Shown: piece after piece, positions 48,176-60,156 of the stretch
Layout of the letters: each line of letters starts with the position of its first letter
Position numbering within the stretch: the stretch's first letter is position 1
Assembly (NCBI GenBank): GCA_014843695.1
Contig: CM026390.1
Span: 98,796,342 to 98,860,341 of the forward strand
DNA from: Archivesica marissinica
Lineage: Eukaryota; Mollusca; Bivalvia; Venerida; Vesicomyidae
DNA: 64,000 nt
Direction: 5' to 3'
The notes under the pieces: model-generated
What the model was told of the DNA's origin: nothing
The model's input: the letters and a program-made list of their open reading frames with translations, nothing else
Database searches by the model: none
Position numbers and translations under genes: made by a program

Positions 48176-49175
48176 NNNNNNNNNNNNNNNNNNNNNNNNN
48201 NNNNNNNNNNNNNNNNNNNNNNNNNNNNNNNNNNNNNNNNNNNNNNNNNNNNNNNNNNNNNNNNNNNNNNNNNNNNNNNNNNNNNNNNNNNNNNNNNNNN
48301 NNNNNNNNNNNNNNNNNNNNNNNNNNNNNNNNNNNNNNNNNNNNNNNNNNNNNNNNNNNNNNNNNNNNNNNNNNNNNNNNNNNNNNNNNNNNNNNNNNNN
48401 NNNNNNNNNNNNNNNNNNNNNNNNNNNNNNNNNNNNNNNNNNNNNNNNNNNNNNNNNNNNNNNNNNNNNNNNNNNNNNNNNNNNNNNNNNNNNNNNNNNN
48501 NNNNNNNNNNNNNNNNNNNNNNNNNNNNNNNNNNNNNNNNNNNNNNNNNNNNNNNNNNNNNNNNNNNNNNNNNNNNNNNNNNNNNNNNNNNNNNNNNNNN
48601 NNNNNNNNNNNNNNNNNNNNNNNNNNNNNNNNNNNNNNNNNNNNNNNNNNNNNNNNNNNNNNNNNNNNNNNNNNNNNNNNNNNNNNNNNNNNNNNNNNNN
48701 NNNNNNNNNNNNNNNNNNNNNNNNNNNNNNNNNNNNNNNNNNNNNNNNNNNNNNNNNNNNNNNNNNNNNNNNNNNNNNNNNNNNNNNNNNNNNNNNNNNN
48801 NNNNNNNNNNNNNNNNNNNNNNNNNNNNNNNNNNNNNNNNNNNNNNNNNNNNNNNNNNNNNNNNNNNNNNNNNNNNNNNNNNNNNNNNNNNNNNNNNNNN
48901 NNNNNNNNNNNNNNNNNNNNNNNNNNNNNNNNNNNNNNNNNNNNNNNNNNNNNNNNNNNNNNNNNNNNNNNNNNNNNNNNNNNNNNNNNNNNNNNNNNNN
49001 NNNNNNNNNNNNNNNNNNNNNNNNNNNNNNNNNNNNNNNNNNNNNNNNNNNNNNNNNNNNNNNNNNNNNNNNNNNNNNNNNNNNNNNNNNNNNNNNNNNN
49101 NNNNNNNNNNNNNNNNNNNNNNNNNNNNNNNNNNNNNNNNNNNNNNNNNNNNNNNNNNNNNNNNNNNNNNNNNNN
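48176..49175. other. Assembly gap (1,000 N)
   Basis: Exactly 1,000 N between two different arrays, the 73-bp and 50-bp units. Upstream exons of the protease gene could lie here. Confidence 0.97.
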
Positions 49176-52100
49176 GTCTGTCCTACCTGTCGGTATTGTA
49201 CATGTATATACTACTGGTATACTACGGTCTGTCCTACCTACCGTATTGTACATGTGTATACTACAGGTATACTAAAGTCTGTCCTACCTACCGTATTGTA
49301 CATGTGTATACTACAGGTATACTAAAGTCTGTCCTACCTACCATATTGTACATGTGTATACTACAGGTATACTAAGGTCTGACCTACCTGTCGGTATTGT
49401 ACATGTATATACTACTTGTATACTAAGGTCTGTCCTACCTGTCGGTATTGTACATGCATATACTACTTGTATACTAAGGTCTGTCCTACCTACCGGTATT
49501 GTACATACTACAGGTATACTACAGTCTGTCCTACCTATCGGTATTGTACATGTGTATACTACAGGTATACTAAAGTCTGTCCTACCTACCGTATTGTACA
49601 TGTGTATACTACATGTATACTAAAGTCTGTCCTACCTATCGTATTGTACATGTGTATACTACAGGTATACTAAAGTCTGTCCTACCTACCGTATTGTACA
49701 TGTGTATACTACAGGTATACTACAGTCTGTCCTACCTATCGGTATTGTACATGCATATACTACTGGTATACTAAGGTCTGTCCTACCTATCGGTATTGTA
49801 CATGTATATACTACTGGTATACTAAAGTCTGTCCTACCTACCATATTGTACATGTGTATACTACAGGTACACTAAAGTCTATCCTACCTACCATATTGTA
49901 CATGTATATACTACTGGTATACTAAAGTCTGTCCTACCTACCGTATTGTACATGTGTATACTACAGGTACACTAAAGTCTGTCCTACCTACCATATTGTA
50001 CATGGTGTACTACTGGTATACTAAAGTCTGTCCTACCTACCGTATTGTACATGTGTATACTACAGGTATACTAATGTCTGTCCTACCTACCATATTGTAC
50101 ATGTGTATACTACAGGTATACTAAAGTCTGTCCTACCTACCATATTGTACATGTGTATACTACAGGTATACTAAAGTCTGTCCTACCTATCGGTATTGTA
50201 CATGTTTATACTACAGGTATACTAAAGTCTGTCCTACCTACCGTATTGTACATGTGTATACTACTGGTATACTAAAGTCTGTCCTACCTACCATATTGTA
50301 CATGTGTATACTACAGGTATACTAAAGTCTGTCCTACCTATCGTATTGTACATACTACAGGTATACTAAAGTCTGTCCTACCTACCATATTGTACATGTG
50401 TATACTACAGGTATACTAAAGTCTGTCCTACCTGTCGGTATTGTACATGTATATACTACTGGTATACTAAGGTCTGTCCTACCTACCTACCATATTGTAC
50501 ATGTTTATACTACTGGTATACTAAGGTCTGTCCTACCTACCTACCGATTGTACATGTGTATACTACAGGTATACTAAAGTCTGTCCTACCTACCGTATTG
50601 TACATGCATATACTACTTGTATACTAAGGTCTGTCCTACCTATCAGTATTGTACATGCATATACTACTGGTATACTAAAGTATGTCCTACCTACCGGTAT
50701 TGTACATGTGTATACTACTTGTATACTAAAGTCTGTCCTACCTATCAGTATTGTACATGCATATACTACTTGTATACTAAAGTCTGTCCTACCTATCAGT
50801 ATTGTACATGCATATACTACTTGTATACTAAGGTCTGTCCTACCTATCGGTATTGTACATGTATATACTACTGGTATACTAAGATCTGTCCTACCTACCG
50901 GATTATACATGCGTATACTACAGGTACACTAAAGTCTGTCCTACCTACCGTATTGTACATGTGTATACTACAGGTATACTAAAGTCTGTCCTACCTACCA
51001 TATTGTACATGTGTATACTACAGGTATACTAAGGTCTGACCTACCTGTCGGTATTGTACATGTATATACTACTTGTATACTAAGGTCTGTCCTACCTGTC
51101 GGTATTGTACATGCATATACTACTTGTATACTAAGGTCTGTCCTACCTACCGGTATTGTACATACTACAGGTATACTACAGTCTGTCCTACCTATCGGTA
51201 TTGTACATGTGTATACTACAGGTATACTAAAGTCTGTCCTACCTACTGTATTGTACATGTGTATACTACAGGTATACTAAAGTCTGTCCTACCTATCGTA
51301 TTGTACATGTGTATACTACAGGTATACTAAAGTCTGTCCTACCTACCGTATTGTACATGTGTATACTACAGGTATACTACAGTCTGTCCTACCTATCGGT
51401 ATTGTACATGCATATACTACTGGTATACTAAGGTCTGTCCTACCTATCGGTATTGTACATGTATATACTACTGGTATACTAAAGTCTGTCCTACCTACCG
51501 TATTGTACATGTGTATACTACAGGTACACTAAAGTCTGTCCTACCTACCATATTGTACATGTATATACTACTGGTATACTAAAGTCTGTCCTACCTACCG
51601 TATTGTACATGTGTATACTACAGGTACACTAAAGTCTGTCCTACCTACCATATTGTACATGGTGTACTACTGGTATACTAAAGTCTGTCCTACCTACCGT
51701 ATTGTACATGTGTATACTACAGGTATACTAAAGTCTGTCCTACCTACCATATTGTACATGTGTATACTACTGGTATACTAAAGTCTGTCCTACCTACCGT
51801 ATTGTACATGTGTATACTACAGGTACACTAAAGTCTGTCCTACCTACCATATTGTACATGTATATACTACTGGTATACTAAAGTCTGTCCTACCTACCGT
51901 ATTGTACATGTGTATACTACAGGTACACTAAAGTCTGTCCTACCTACCATATTGTACATGGTGTACTACTGGTATACTAAAGTCTGTCCTACCTACCATA
52001 TTGTACATGTGTATACTACAGGTATACTAAAGTCTGTCCTACCTACCATATTGTACATGTGTATACTACAGGTATACTAAAGTCTGTCCTACCTATCGGT

Positions 52101-54808
52101 ATTGTACATGTATATACTACAGGTATACTAAAGTCTGTCCTACCTACCGTATTGTACATGTGTATACTACTGGTATACTAAAGTCTGTCCTACCTACCAT
52201 ATTGTACATGTGTATACTAAAGTCTGTCCTACCTATCATATTGTACATGTATATACTACAGGTATACTACAGTCTGTCCTACCTATCGGTATTGTACATG
52301 TGTATACTACAGGTATACTAAAGTCTGTCCTACCTACTGTATTGTACATGTGTATACTACAGGTATACTAAAGTCTGTCCTACCTATCGTATTGTACATG
52401 TGTATACTACAGGTATACTAAAGTCTGTCCTACCTACCGTATTGTACATGTGTATACTACAGGTATACTACAGTCTGTCCTACCTATCGGTATTGTACAT
52501 GCATATACTACTGGTATACTAAGGTCTGTCCTACCTATCGGTATTGTACATGTATATACTACTGGTATACTAAAGTCTGTCCTACCTACCGTATTGTACA
52601 TGTGTATACTACAGGTACACTAAAGTCTGTCCTACCTACCATATTGTACATGTATATACTACTGGTATACTAAAGTCTGTCCTACCTACCGTATTGTACA
52701 TGTGTATACTACAGGTACACTAAAGTCTGTCCTACCTACCATATTGTACATGGTGTACTACTGGTATACTAAAGTCTGTCCTACCTACCGTATTGTACAT
52801 GTGTATACTACAGGTATACTAAAGTCTGTCCTACCTACCATATTGTACATGTGTATACTACTGGTATACTAAAGTCTGTCCTACCTACCGTATTGTACAT
52901 GTGTATACTACAGGTACACTAAAGTCTGTCCTACCTACCATATTGTACATGTATATACTACTGGTATACTAAAGTCTGTCCTACCTACCGTATTGTACAT
53001 GTGTATACTACAGGTACACTAAAGTCTGTCCTACCTACCATATTGTACATGGTGTACTACTGGTATACTAAAGTCTGTCCTACCTACCATATTGTACATG
53101 TGTATACTACAGGTATACTAAAGTCTGTCCTACCTACCATATTGTACATGTGTATACTACAGGTATACTAAAGTCTGTCCTACCTATCGTATTGTACATG
53201 TATATACTACAGGTATACTAAAGTCTGTCCTACCTACCTGTACTTATACTACTTACTAAATTGTACCCCTATTGTACATGTGTATACTAAAGTCTGTCCT
53301 ACCTATCATATTGTACATGTATATACTACAGGTATACTAAAGTCTGTCCTACCTACCATATTGTACATGTGTATACTACAGGTATACTAAAGTCTGTCCT
53401 ACCTGTCGGTATTGTACATGTATATACTACTGGTATACTAAGGTCTGTCCTACCTACCTACCATATTGTACATGTGTATACTACTGGTATATTAAAGTCT
53501 GTCCTACCTACCATATTGTACATGTGTATACTACAGGTATACTAAAGTCTGTCCTACCTACCGTATTGTACATGCATATACTACTTGTATACTAAGGTCT
53601 GTCCTACCTATCAGTATTGTACATGCATATACTACTGGTATACTAAAGTATGTCCTACCTACCGGTATTGTACATGTGTATACTACTTGTATACTAAGGT
53701 CTGCCCTACCTATCGGTATTGTACATGCATATACTACTTGTATACTAAAGTCTGTCCTACCTATCAGTATTGTACATGCATATACTACTTGTATACTAAG
53801 GTCTGTCCTACCTATCGGTATTATACATGTATATACTACTGGTATACTAAGATCTGTCCTACCTACCGTATTATACATGTGTATACTACAGGTATACTAA
53901 AGTCTGTCCTACCTGTCGGTATTGTACATGTATATACTACTGGTATACTAAGGTCTGTCCTACCTACCGTATTGTACATGTGTATACTACAGGTATACTA
54001 AAGTCTGTCCTACCTACCGTATTGTACATGTGTATACTACAGGTATACTAAAGTCTGTCCTACCTACCATATTGTACATGTGTATACTACAGGTATACTA
54101 AGGTCTGACCTACCTGTCGGTATTGTACATGCATATACTACTTGTATACTAAGGTCTGTCCTACCTACCGTATTGTACATGTGTATACTACAGGTATACT
54201 AAGGTCTGACCTACCTGTCGGTATTGTACATGCATATACTACTTGTATACTAAGGTCTGTCCTACCTACCGGTATTGTATATGCATATACTACTGGTATA
54301 CTAAGGTCTGTCCTACCTGTCGGTATTGTACATGCATATACTACTTGTTTACTAAGGTCTGTCCTACCTGTCGGTATTGTACATGCATATACTATTTGTA
54401 TACTAAGGTCTGTCCTACCTGTCGGTATTGTACATGTATATACTACTTGTATACTAAGGTCTGTCCTACCTGTCGGTATTGTACATGTATATACTACTGG
54501 TATACTAAGGTCTGTCCTACCTACCGTATTGTACATGTGTATACTACAGGTATACTAAAGTCTGTCCTACCTACCGTATTGTACATGTGTATACTACAGG
54601 TATACTAAAGTCTGTCCTACCTACCATATTGTACATGTGTATACTACAGGTATACTAAGGTCTGACCTACCTGTCGGTATTGTACATGCATATACTACTT
54701 GTATACTAAGGTCTGTCCTACCTACCGGTATTGTATATGCATATACTACTGGTATACTAAGGTCTGTCCTACCTGTCGGTATTGTACATGCATATACTAC
54801 TTGTATAC
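49176..54808. repeat. 50/51-bp minisatellite
   Basis: About 112 copies with core GTCTGTCCTACCTACCGTAT and TGTACATGTGTATACTAC, then AGGTATACTAAA. A Y/GG indel gives 50 or 51 bp. Longer blocks are duplicated: the stretch at about 49338-49670 recurs at 50995-51330 (offset 1,657) and that at 50590-50910 recurs at 53558-53878 (offset 2,968). Confidence 0.96.
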
Positions 54809-55112
54809 TTATTTTCCCCATAAGCTGTATTTGCAAAACGAAGATGCATCGCTATTACAATATGTGGAGAACCTCGCTCCATTAGGATTTTGACATCACA
54901 TCATTTTATAACCTGCACATCATTTTATAACCTGCATTGTATATTTTGACTCCCAAATTTCCAGTTATGATTAAATAATTTTAAATAAATTTACATGTAA
55001 TATGCACAAGCAATGGGTAGTGGGACAGACAATAATACGATATTGTTGGGCAGCATGCTTTACAAAATGGTTGTGCTTGTTATTGTTTATATGCGTTTGT
55101 TTTATATTTGAT
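54809..55112. other. Unique sequence, nothing recognised
   Basis: AT-rich spacer with a short direct repeat (ACATCATTTTATAACCTGCA type) near 54895-54935. No gene seen. Confidence 0.5.
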
Positions 55113-55217
55113 CACAGGCACAAGACACTTTTTGTTAGCCCTATGGCCGTATAGTAAATAATGTTAAACATTAATATATAACCATAGGGCAAACAAAAAT
55201 TGTGTCTTGTGCCTGTG
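55113..55217. mobile_element. 105-bp hAT-like MITE with 8-bp target-site duplication
   Basis: The arms CACAGGCACAAGACAC...GCCCTATGG and CCATAGGGC...GTGTCTTGTGCCTGTG are inverted repeats of about 35 bases around an AT-rich loop. Both sides are flanked by TATTTGAT (55105-55112 and 55218-55225). An 8-bp duplication points to mobilisation by a hAT-type transposase. No coding capacity. Confidence 0.88.
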
Positions 55218-55225
55218 TATTTGAT

Positions 55226-55497
55226 ACAACGATGGGGAATAGAAGAACTAGAATGTACTAGATTAACCAATATTGTTGTCTAGAGACTTATTCAAAGGCC
55301 AGGGTACTAGAAGATATTTCAGCCCCTGATAAATTACCGTCAGATCATGTCCTCATTTTAATTTTTTATTTAATGTTGTATCTAACATTTATGTTGTGAT
55401 TAACATACATTTTGTGACGGGTCACTGGTCATGTAGAACACCTCAAGGTACAAGGTGAGTGTGAAACAATTCTAGGGATTTACATTGAAATTATTGT
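55226..55497. other. Unique sequence, nothing recognised
   Basis: AT-rich. No splice-bounded open frame or element identified. Confidence 0.5.
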
Positions 55498-55732
55498 GGA
55501 AGTCGTGGTAGTGTGTTTACTTCAGCTGTGAAAAGTCCCGAGTTCACACCCAGCTGTAGCTGTTACAATTGTGCCCTTAGGCAAGGCATTTAAATTCCAC
55601 ATTGTTTCTTCTCTCTCCCTCATGGCGATGGATTTCATCAGGAATGATTTCTCGAGAGTGATTAATATTAATATAACGTTGTAAAAACTTGTTTCACAAT
55701 CAAGCTAAATAAATTTGTATTAACATTGAATT
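55498..55732 (+). mobile_element. SINE, family 2
   Basis: Head with GTCGTGGTAGTGTG and GAGTTCACACCC, then TGTGCCCTTAGGCAAGGCAT, CCCTCATGGCGATGGATTTC, CTCGAGAGTGATTAATATTA and the tail AAGCTAAATAAATTTGTATT. Two other copies are in the window (11600-11760 reverse, 59545-59700). Confidence 0.75.
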
Positions 55733-55837
55733 GGCAAAATTATTCCTCATATTGAGGCGATATGCCGAGCGAAACATTCAGCTATTTCTGAATAGGACAG
55801 GCATATATCACACAAACAATGACCGTCACTATTATAT

Positions 55838-57155
55838 AAAGTTCAAGGTTATCTGTGTGTCAGACACATTGGTGACTGAGCTGGTAATGTCACTGTATGA
55901 CAAAGTTCAAGGTTATCTGTGTGTCAGACACATTGGTGACTGAGCTGGTAATGTCACTATTATATAAAGTTCAAGGTTATCTGTGTGTCAGACACATTGG
56001 TGACTGAGCTGGTAATGTCACTGTATGACAAAGTTCAAGGTTATCTGTGTGTCAGACACATTGGTGACTGAGCTGGTAATGTCACTATTATATAAAGTTC
56101 AAGGTTATCTGTGTGTCAGACACATTGGTGACTGAGCTGGTAATGTCACTGTATGACAAAGTTCAAGGTTATCTGTGTGTCAGACACATTGGTGACTGAG
56201 CTGGTAATGTCACTATTATATAAAGTTCAAGGTTATCTGTGTGTCAGACACATTGGTGACTGAGCTGGTAATGTCACTGTATGACAAAGTTCAAGGTTAT
56301 CTGTGTGTCAGACACATTGGTGACTGAGCTGGTAATGTCACTATTATGACAAAGTTCAAGGTTATCTGTGTGTCAGACACATTGGTGACTGAGCTGGTAA
56401 TGTCACTGTATGACAAAGTTCAAGGTTATCTTTTGTCAGACACATTGGTGACTGAGCTGGTAATGTCACTGTATGACAAAGTTCAAGGTTATCTGTGTGT
56501 CAGACACAACGGTGACTGAGCTGGTAATGTCACACTATGACAAAGTTCAAGGTTATCTGTGTGTCAGACACAATGATGACTGAGCTGGTAATGTCACTGT
56601 ATGACAAAGTTCAAGGTTATCTGTGTGTCAGACACAATGGTGACTGAGCTGGTAATGTCACACTATGACACAGTTCAAGGTTATCTGTGTGTCAGACACA
56701 ATGGTGACTGAGCTGGTAATGTCACACTATGACAAAGTTCAAGGTTATCTGTGTGTCAGACACAATGGTGACTGAGCTGGTAATGTCACACTATGACAAA
56801 GTTCAAGGTTATCTGTGTGTCAGACACAATGGTGACTGAGCTGGTAATGTCACTGTATGACAAAGTTCAAGGTTATCTGTGTGTCAGACACAATGGTGAC
56901 TGAACTGGTAATGTCACACTATGACAAAGTTCAAGGTTATCCATGTGTCAGACACAATGGTGACTGAACTGGTAATGTCACACTATGACAAAGTTCAAGG
57001 TTATCCATGTGTCGGACACAATGGTGACTGAGCTGGTAATGTCACACTATGACAAAGTTCAAGGTTATCCATGTGTCAGACACAATGGTGATTGAACTGG
57101 TAATGTCACACTATGACAAAGTTCAAGGTTATCCATGTGTCAGACACAATGTCTC
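55838..57155. repeat. 64-bp minisatellite
   Basis: About 20 copies containing GTTCAAGGTTATCTGTGTGT, CAGACACA and GGTGACTGAGCTGGTAATGT. The first copies alternate between TATTATATAAA and TGTATGACAAA ends, a 128-bp two-unit period; later copies are single units. Confidence 0.95.
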
Positions 57156-57280
57156 GACCAGTGAATGGAAATTCTTCACACATTGTGGACAGTGAGAACA
57201 ACATTCATATACATACATTTTCAAGTTAAAATATGTCACATATCATAGAACTACCGAGAAAATACTCAAGCTTTGCTCAC

Positions 57281-57373
57281 CATACGCTCTGCGGGAGCGA
57301 GGGTAAATAGACTGAACTATTACTACTCCTGCACGAGACAGCGACATGTGTCCAGCACGGCTATCAGGCACAC
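57281..57373 (-). other. Candidate upstream coding exon (low confidence)
   Basis: A GC-richer island on the minus strand has an acceptor-like ATTATAG before 57373 and a good donor TATG|GTGAGC after 57281. One frame is open throughout (93 nt, phase 1 in, phase 1 out) and would join exon A in frame: VPDSRAGHMSLSRAGVV, then a basic YPRSRRAY and AALEIVDG. The other two frames are closed. No domain is recognisable, the acceptor has a poor pyrimidine tract, and the opposite strand also offers splice-like sites, so this may be chance or transposon sequence. Confidence 0.22.
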
Positions 57374-57530
57374 CTATAATGACCAGATATTGTTTCATTC
57401 TATTTAAGTAGTTATTTTCAACATTATATATATAACTTGTGATCCACTAATACAATATTAACCCTGATATTTTATATGTATCAACTGCATCGTAAGTGTT
57501 TGTAGATAACTTTGTGTTATTCTTAAATAC
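57374..57530. other. AT-rich unique sequence
   Basis: Nothing recognised between the candidate exon and the SINE at 57531. Confidence 0.5.
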
Positions 57531-57782
57531 ACTCTGTGGCCTAGTGGTTACGGCGTCCGCCTACGGAGCGGGAGGTCAAAGGTTTGAACCTCATCAGGGG
57601 TTCATTCTGATATGGCCGGTTGGTGAGCCGCCAACTAGTTAAATAATGGTTACCAATTGCATACCAGCCTGGCATAGGATTCGGGAAGTACTGATGTTCA
57701 TAAAAAGAGGTGTCTCATAAGTCAGAAATGGCTGGCCCTTTAAATAGGGATGATACTATAATAAACAAACACTTTACTTACA
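57531..57782 (+). mobile_element. tRNA-derived SINE, family 5
   Basis: CTCTGTGGCCTAGTGGTTAC and GGCGTCCGCC (A-box region), GTTTGAACCTC (B box), then a non-tRNA body with TGGCTGGCCCTTTAAATAGG and an AATAAACAAAC end. The intact-looking promoter boxes suggest a fairly young copy, but the cloverleaf is not that of a functional tRNA. Confidence 0.65.
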
Positions 57783-58620
57783 CTGTTGAGTTTGTTGACA
57801 GGGTTAAGCATTATTGCTCATTCTTGACCACCATGTTTGTTTTCTCATGGCTACGGCTCTCTTATATTCAGTGCATCAATGACTAGTGTGTACTGTGGCA
57901 AATTGAATAATTATATATTCTTAGTGCTGATCAAGTGCTTTCTGTTCATGTCTTTATGTTGATCCATGTTGAATACATTTACATCATGTAATTATTTGTA
58001 ATAAAGGATCAAATTACTTCATAGATAAATGAAATAAATTGTAAAATTTGTCTTGTTTCTTTCTGTATGTACATTTCATTCTGTAATGGCAAAAATCTGC
58101 TAAATGAAGTGTAATATATTTATTACGGATGGCAACGAGTAGCAATTTTGATACTCGAGTACACACTTCCGCTGGACGATCATGTATTCTTGGCTACATG
58201 TACATTGTAATAATGGGATCTATGTTCGATTTCAGATATTTGGTAAGTATTTCGGATGTCTCAAAACTGTTGCTAATTTACTTGATTATGTGATAAAAAC
58301 ATTTCGTTGTAATAAAGGTAAACCCAGGGGTGGTGTGAAACGGTGTAGTCCTATTGTTCCCACTTATATAAAATTAGGTAAAAACGGGTGTGGGAATAAG
58401 AGGATTTATGTTGCAGTGTTTAAGATCAAATACAATCAAACGGACGGACAGACACGCAGACAGACAGCAACTATATATATATATATATATATATCATACC
58501 ATGAACCTGTAACCACCAACAACAAGAGTTTGTCCACTGCGTTTGTTGCGGACAAACTCAATTTGAACTTGTGCATTCGCCAAAAATTTAGAATGGTCAT
58601 TTACCTATGAAGTGGGAATA
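57783..58620. other. Unique sequence with an inverted fragment of the dispersed element
   Basis: 58118-58170 is an inverted end of the element at 40899-41095 and 59039-59200 (ACGGATGGCAACGAGTAGCA). A (TA)n run lies at 58470-58493. The open frame at 58182-58610 (plus strand) runs through this microsatellite, shows no domain and is not called a gene. Confidence 0.5.
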
Positions 58621-59038
58621 AGAGTACTATTGGACAACAGCAAGTGGGAATAAAAGGATTAAACCGTGTGAAACATAGCTTTATTCAGTTTATTCAACTT
58701 TTATTGACATAATTAAACCGTGCCAAAACCCTCTTCAAAAGGTTTCTGCAGCAAATTGCGAACATGACTGTAGTCAGCTGGTAATTACTTTCTCTAATAA
58801 TTAGTAAACAAACATATAACTGTTTACTATCAAATGTGTAGCTACAACCTTTGATTAATCTCGCATCAAATTTATTTGTTTATTCTTCATCTTAAGCGAC
58901 AAAAGATATAAGCGACACAAACACCTGCCAATAATGTCAAACTGTTCACTTGTTTATTGAAAGAATACCTGCAAACAAGGATTATTTTCACACTAATGGT
59001 ACAGTGTGTGGTTTATTCCCCCCCCCCCCCGGTTATGG
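58621..59038. other. Unique sequence with a poly-C run
   Basis: A run of 13 C lies at about 59018-59030. No gene seen. Confidence 0.5.
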
Positions 59039-59200
59039 TCCTGGATTAAGATAATTACTGTGTTTAATGAAAATTGAATTAATTGGCATTGATTTACTTC
59101 TGATGACACAGAATGCTAATTTTTTCAGCCAGTTTCTTTTTCTGACATTATTCCAAGTACTCGAATACTCGTTGCCATTCTTAACATTTATTATGCATGC
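59039..59200. mobile_element. Dispersed repeat, copy 2 of the unclassified element
   Basis: Shares CCTGGATTAAGATAATTACT, TTGGCATTGATTTAC and ACTCGTTGCCATTCTTAA with the copy at 40899-41095. The start is preceded by the poly-C run. Confidence 0.55.
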
Positions 59201-59544
59201 CATGTTTCATATCTGATTGGCTCAAGATGAGCATCTATTGTGATTACCCATGAATCGGGCATCCATAGTTACCTAACAAGCACAATAATAGACGTTATTT
59301 CTGCAGCAATCTTGACCAAACCTGCACATAATGTGAATAATCACAAGATCTCGAGCACGGGTTACAACCACTGAATTTGGGGAATGTGCTATTTTTATAT
59401 TAGGCATGAATACTTGTTTGGGGGGGGTCGATCCGGAATGAAGTAGTTTCCTTCATATGGCTGATCCGTGGCTTATTTCTTAACACTATTTCATCATCCA
59501 CTGTTCAAATACCTGGTGGAAAACAATTGGGTTAATTCCACACA
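59201..59544. other. Unique sequence, nothing recognised
   Basis: No domain, element or RNA gene identified. A G-run (GGGGGGG) occurs at about 59420. Confidence 0.5.
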
Positions 59545-59700
59545 AATGGTTGCTGTTGCCATTGTGCCCTTAGGCAAGGCATTTAAATTTCACATGCCTC
59601 TTCTCTCCCTCATGGCGATGGATTCCATCCGGAATGAGGTCTCGAGAGTGATTAATATAAGTTGTAAGAACTTGAACTAATTCCACACAGATGAATTTGC
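59545..59700 (+). mobile_element. SINE, family 2 (truncated head)
   Basis: Contains TGTGCCCTTAGGCAAGGCAT, CCCTCATGGCGATGGATTCC, GTCTCGAGAGTGATTAATAT and GTTGTAAGAACTTG, matching 55498-55732. Confidence 0.7.
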
Positions 59701-59777
59701 ATTATACCTTAAATTAACCCCCACATAACATATACTCTGATTCTACAAGGTGTGCTAGTCACCTGAGTGGGCACTAT

Positions 59778-59890
59778 GAAGCCTCCGTGGTCGAGTGATC
59801 TAGCTCACTGTCATTAGATCTCACCTTTCACCACTATCATCAAGGGCCACAGGTTCACTCCCTATCAAGGACAAGTGATATATGGTGATA
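59778..59890 (+). mobile_element. tRNA-like SINE, family 3
   Basis: GCCTCCGTGGTCGAGTGATC and CACAGGTTCACTCCCTATC mark the A- and B-box regions. The downstream part matches the 15495-15700 copy as far as GGACAAGTGAT and then stops. Confidence 0.6.
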
Positions 59891-59951
59891 AGAATGTTGT
59901 CGGTCGCATACAAGTTGGCAGTATTCACAGACAGACTGACGAACCACTCAC

Positions 59952-60099
59952 TCATAACCATTCTGGCATGGTATGGTGTCGCTATGTACAAGTTGCCCAT
60001 TGCATTGTGTTGTTGGAAGAATTTTCATCAAGGAAGGTATTTCTCTGCCAAGTGTAGGCAAGAACCCTCTTTCTAGTTGTCCGCCCTCCATATGTTTGT
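59952..60099 (-). other. Candidate upstream exon beside the satellite (low confidence)
   Basis: On the minus strand a strong acceptor (TTTTCTTCACAG) precedes 60099 and a strong donor (TATGA|GTGAGT) follows 59952. The 148-nt segment is open only when entered in phase 1 and leaves in phase 2. It reads KHMEGGQLERGFLPTLGR, then TQCNGQLVHSDTIPCQNGYE, a two-cysteine pattern faintly like an extracellular module. Its outgoing phase does not fit exon A directly, so an intervening exon would be needed, perhaps in the N gap. It could be part of this gene, of another gene, or a chance open frame. Confidence 0.25.
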
Positions 60100-60156
60100 C
60101 TGTGAAGAAAACAATGTCAAGTAGACCCAAACATGTGTTGTGTTCAGTCAGTCAGT

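Noticed and set aside
48096..54893. Frames of MYTKVCPTYRYCTCIYY and TGRTDLSIQVVYTC type
   Set aside because: Products of the 50/51-bp array; some contain only N in the middle.
58182..58610. 142-codon plus-strand frame
   Set aside because: Runs through a (TA)n microsatellite and a GACA-like run, has no recognisable domain, and lies next to transposon fragments. Possibly a piece of an old element.
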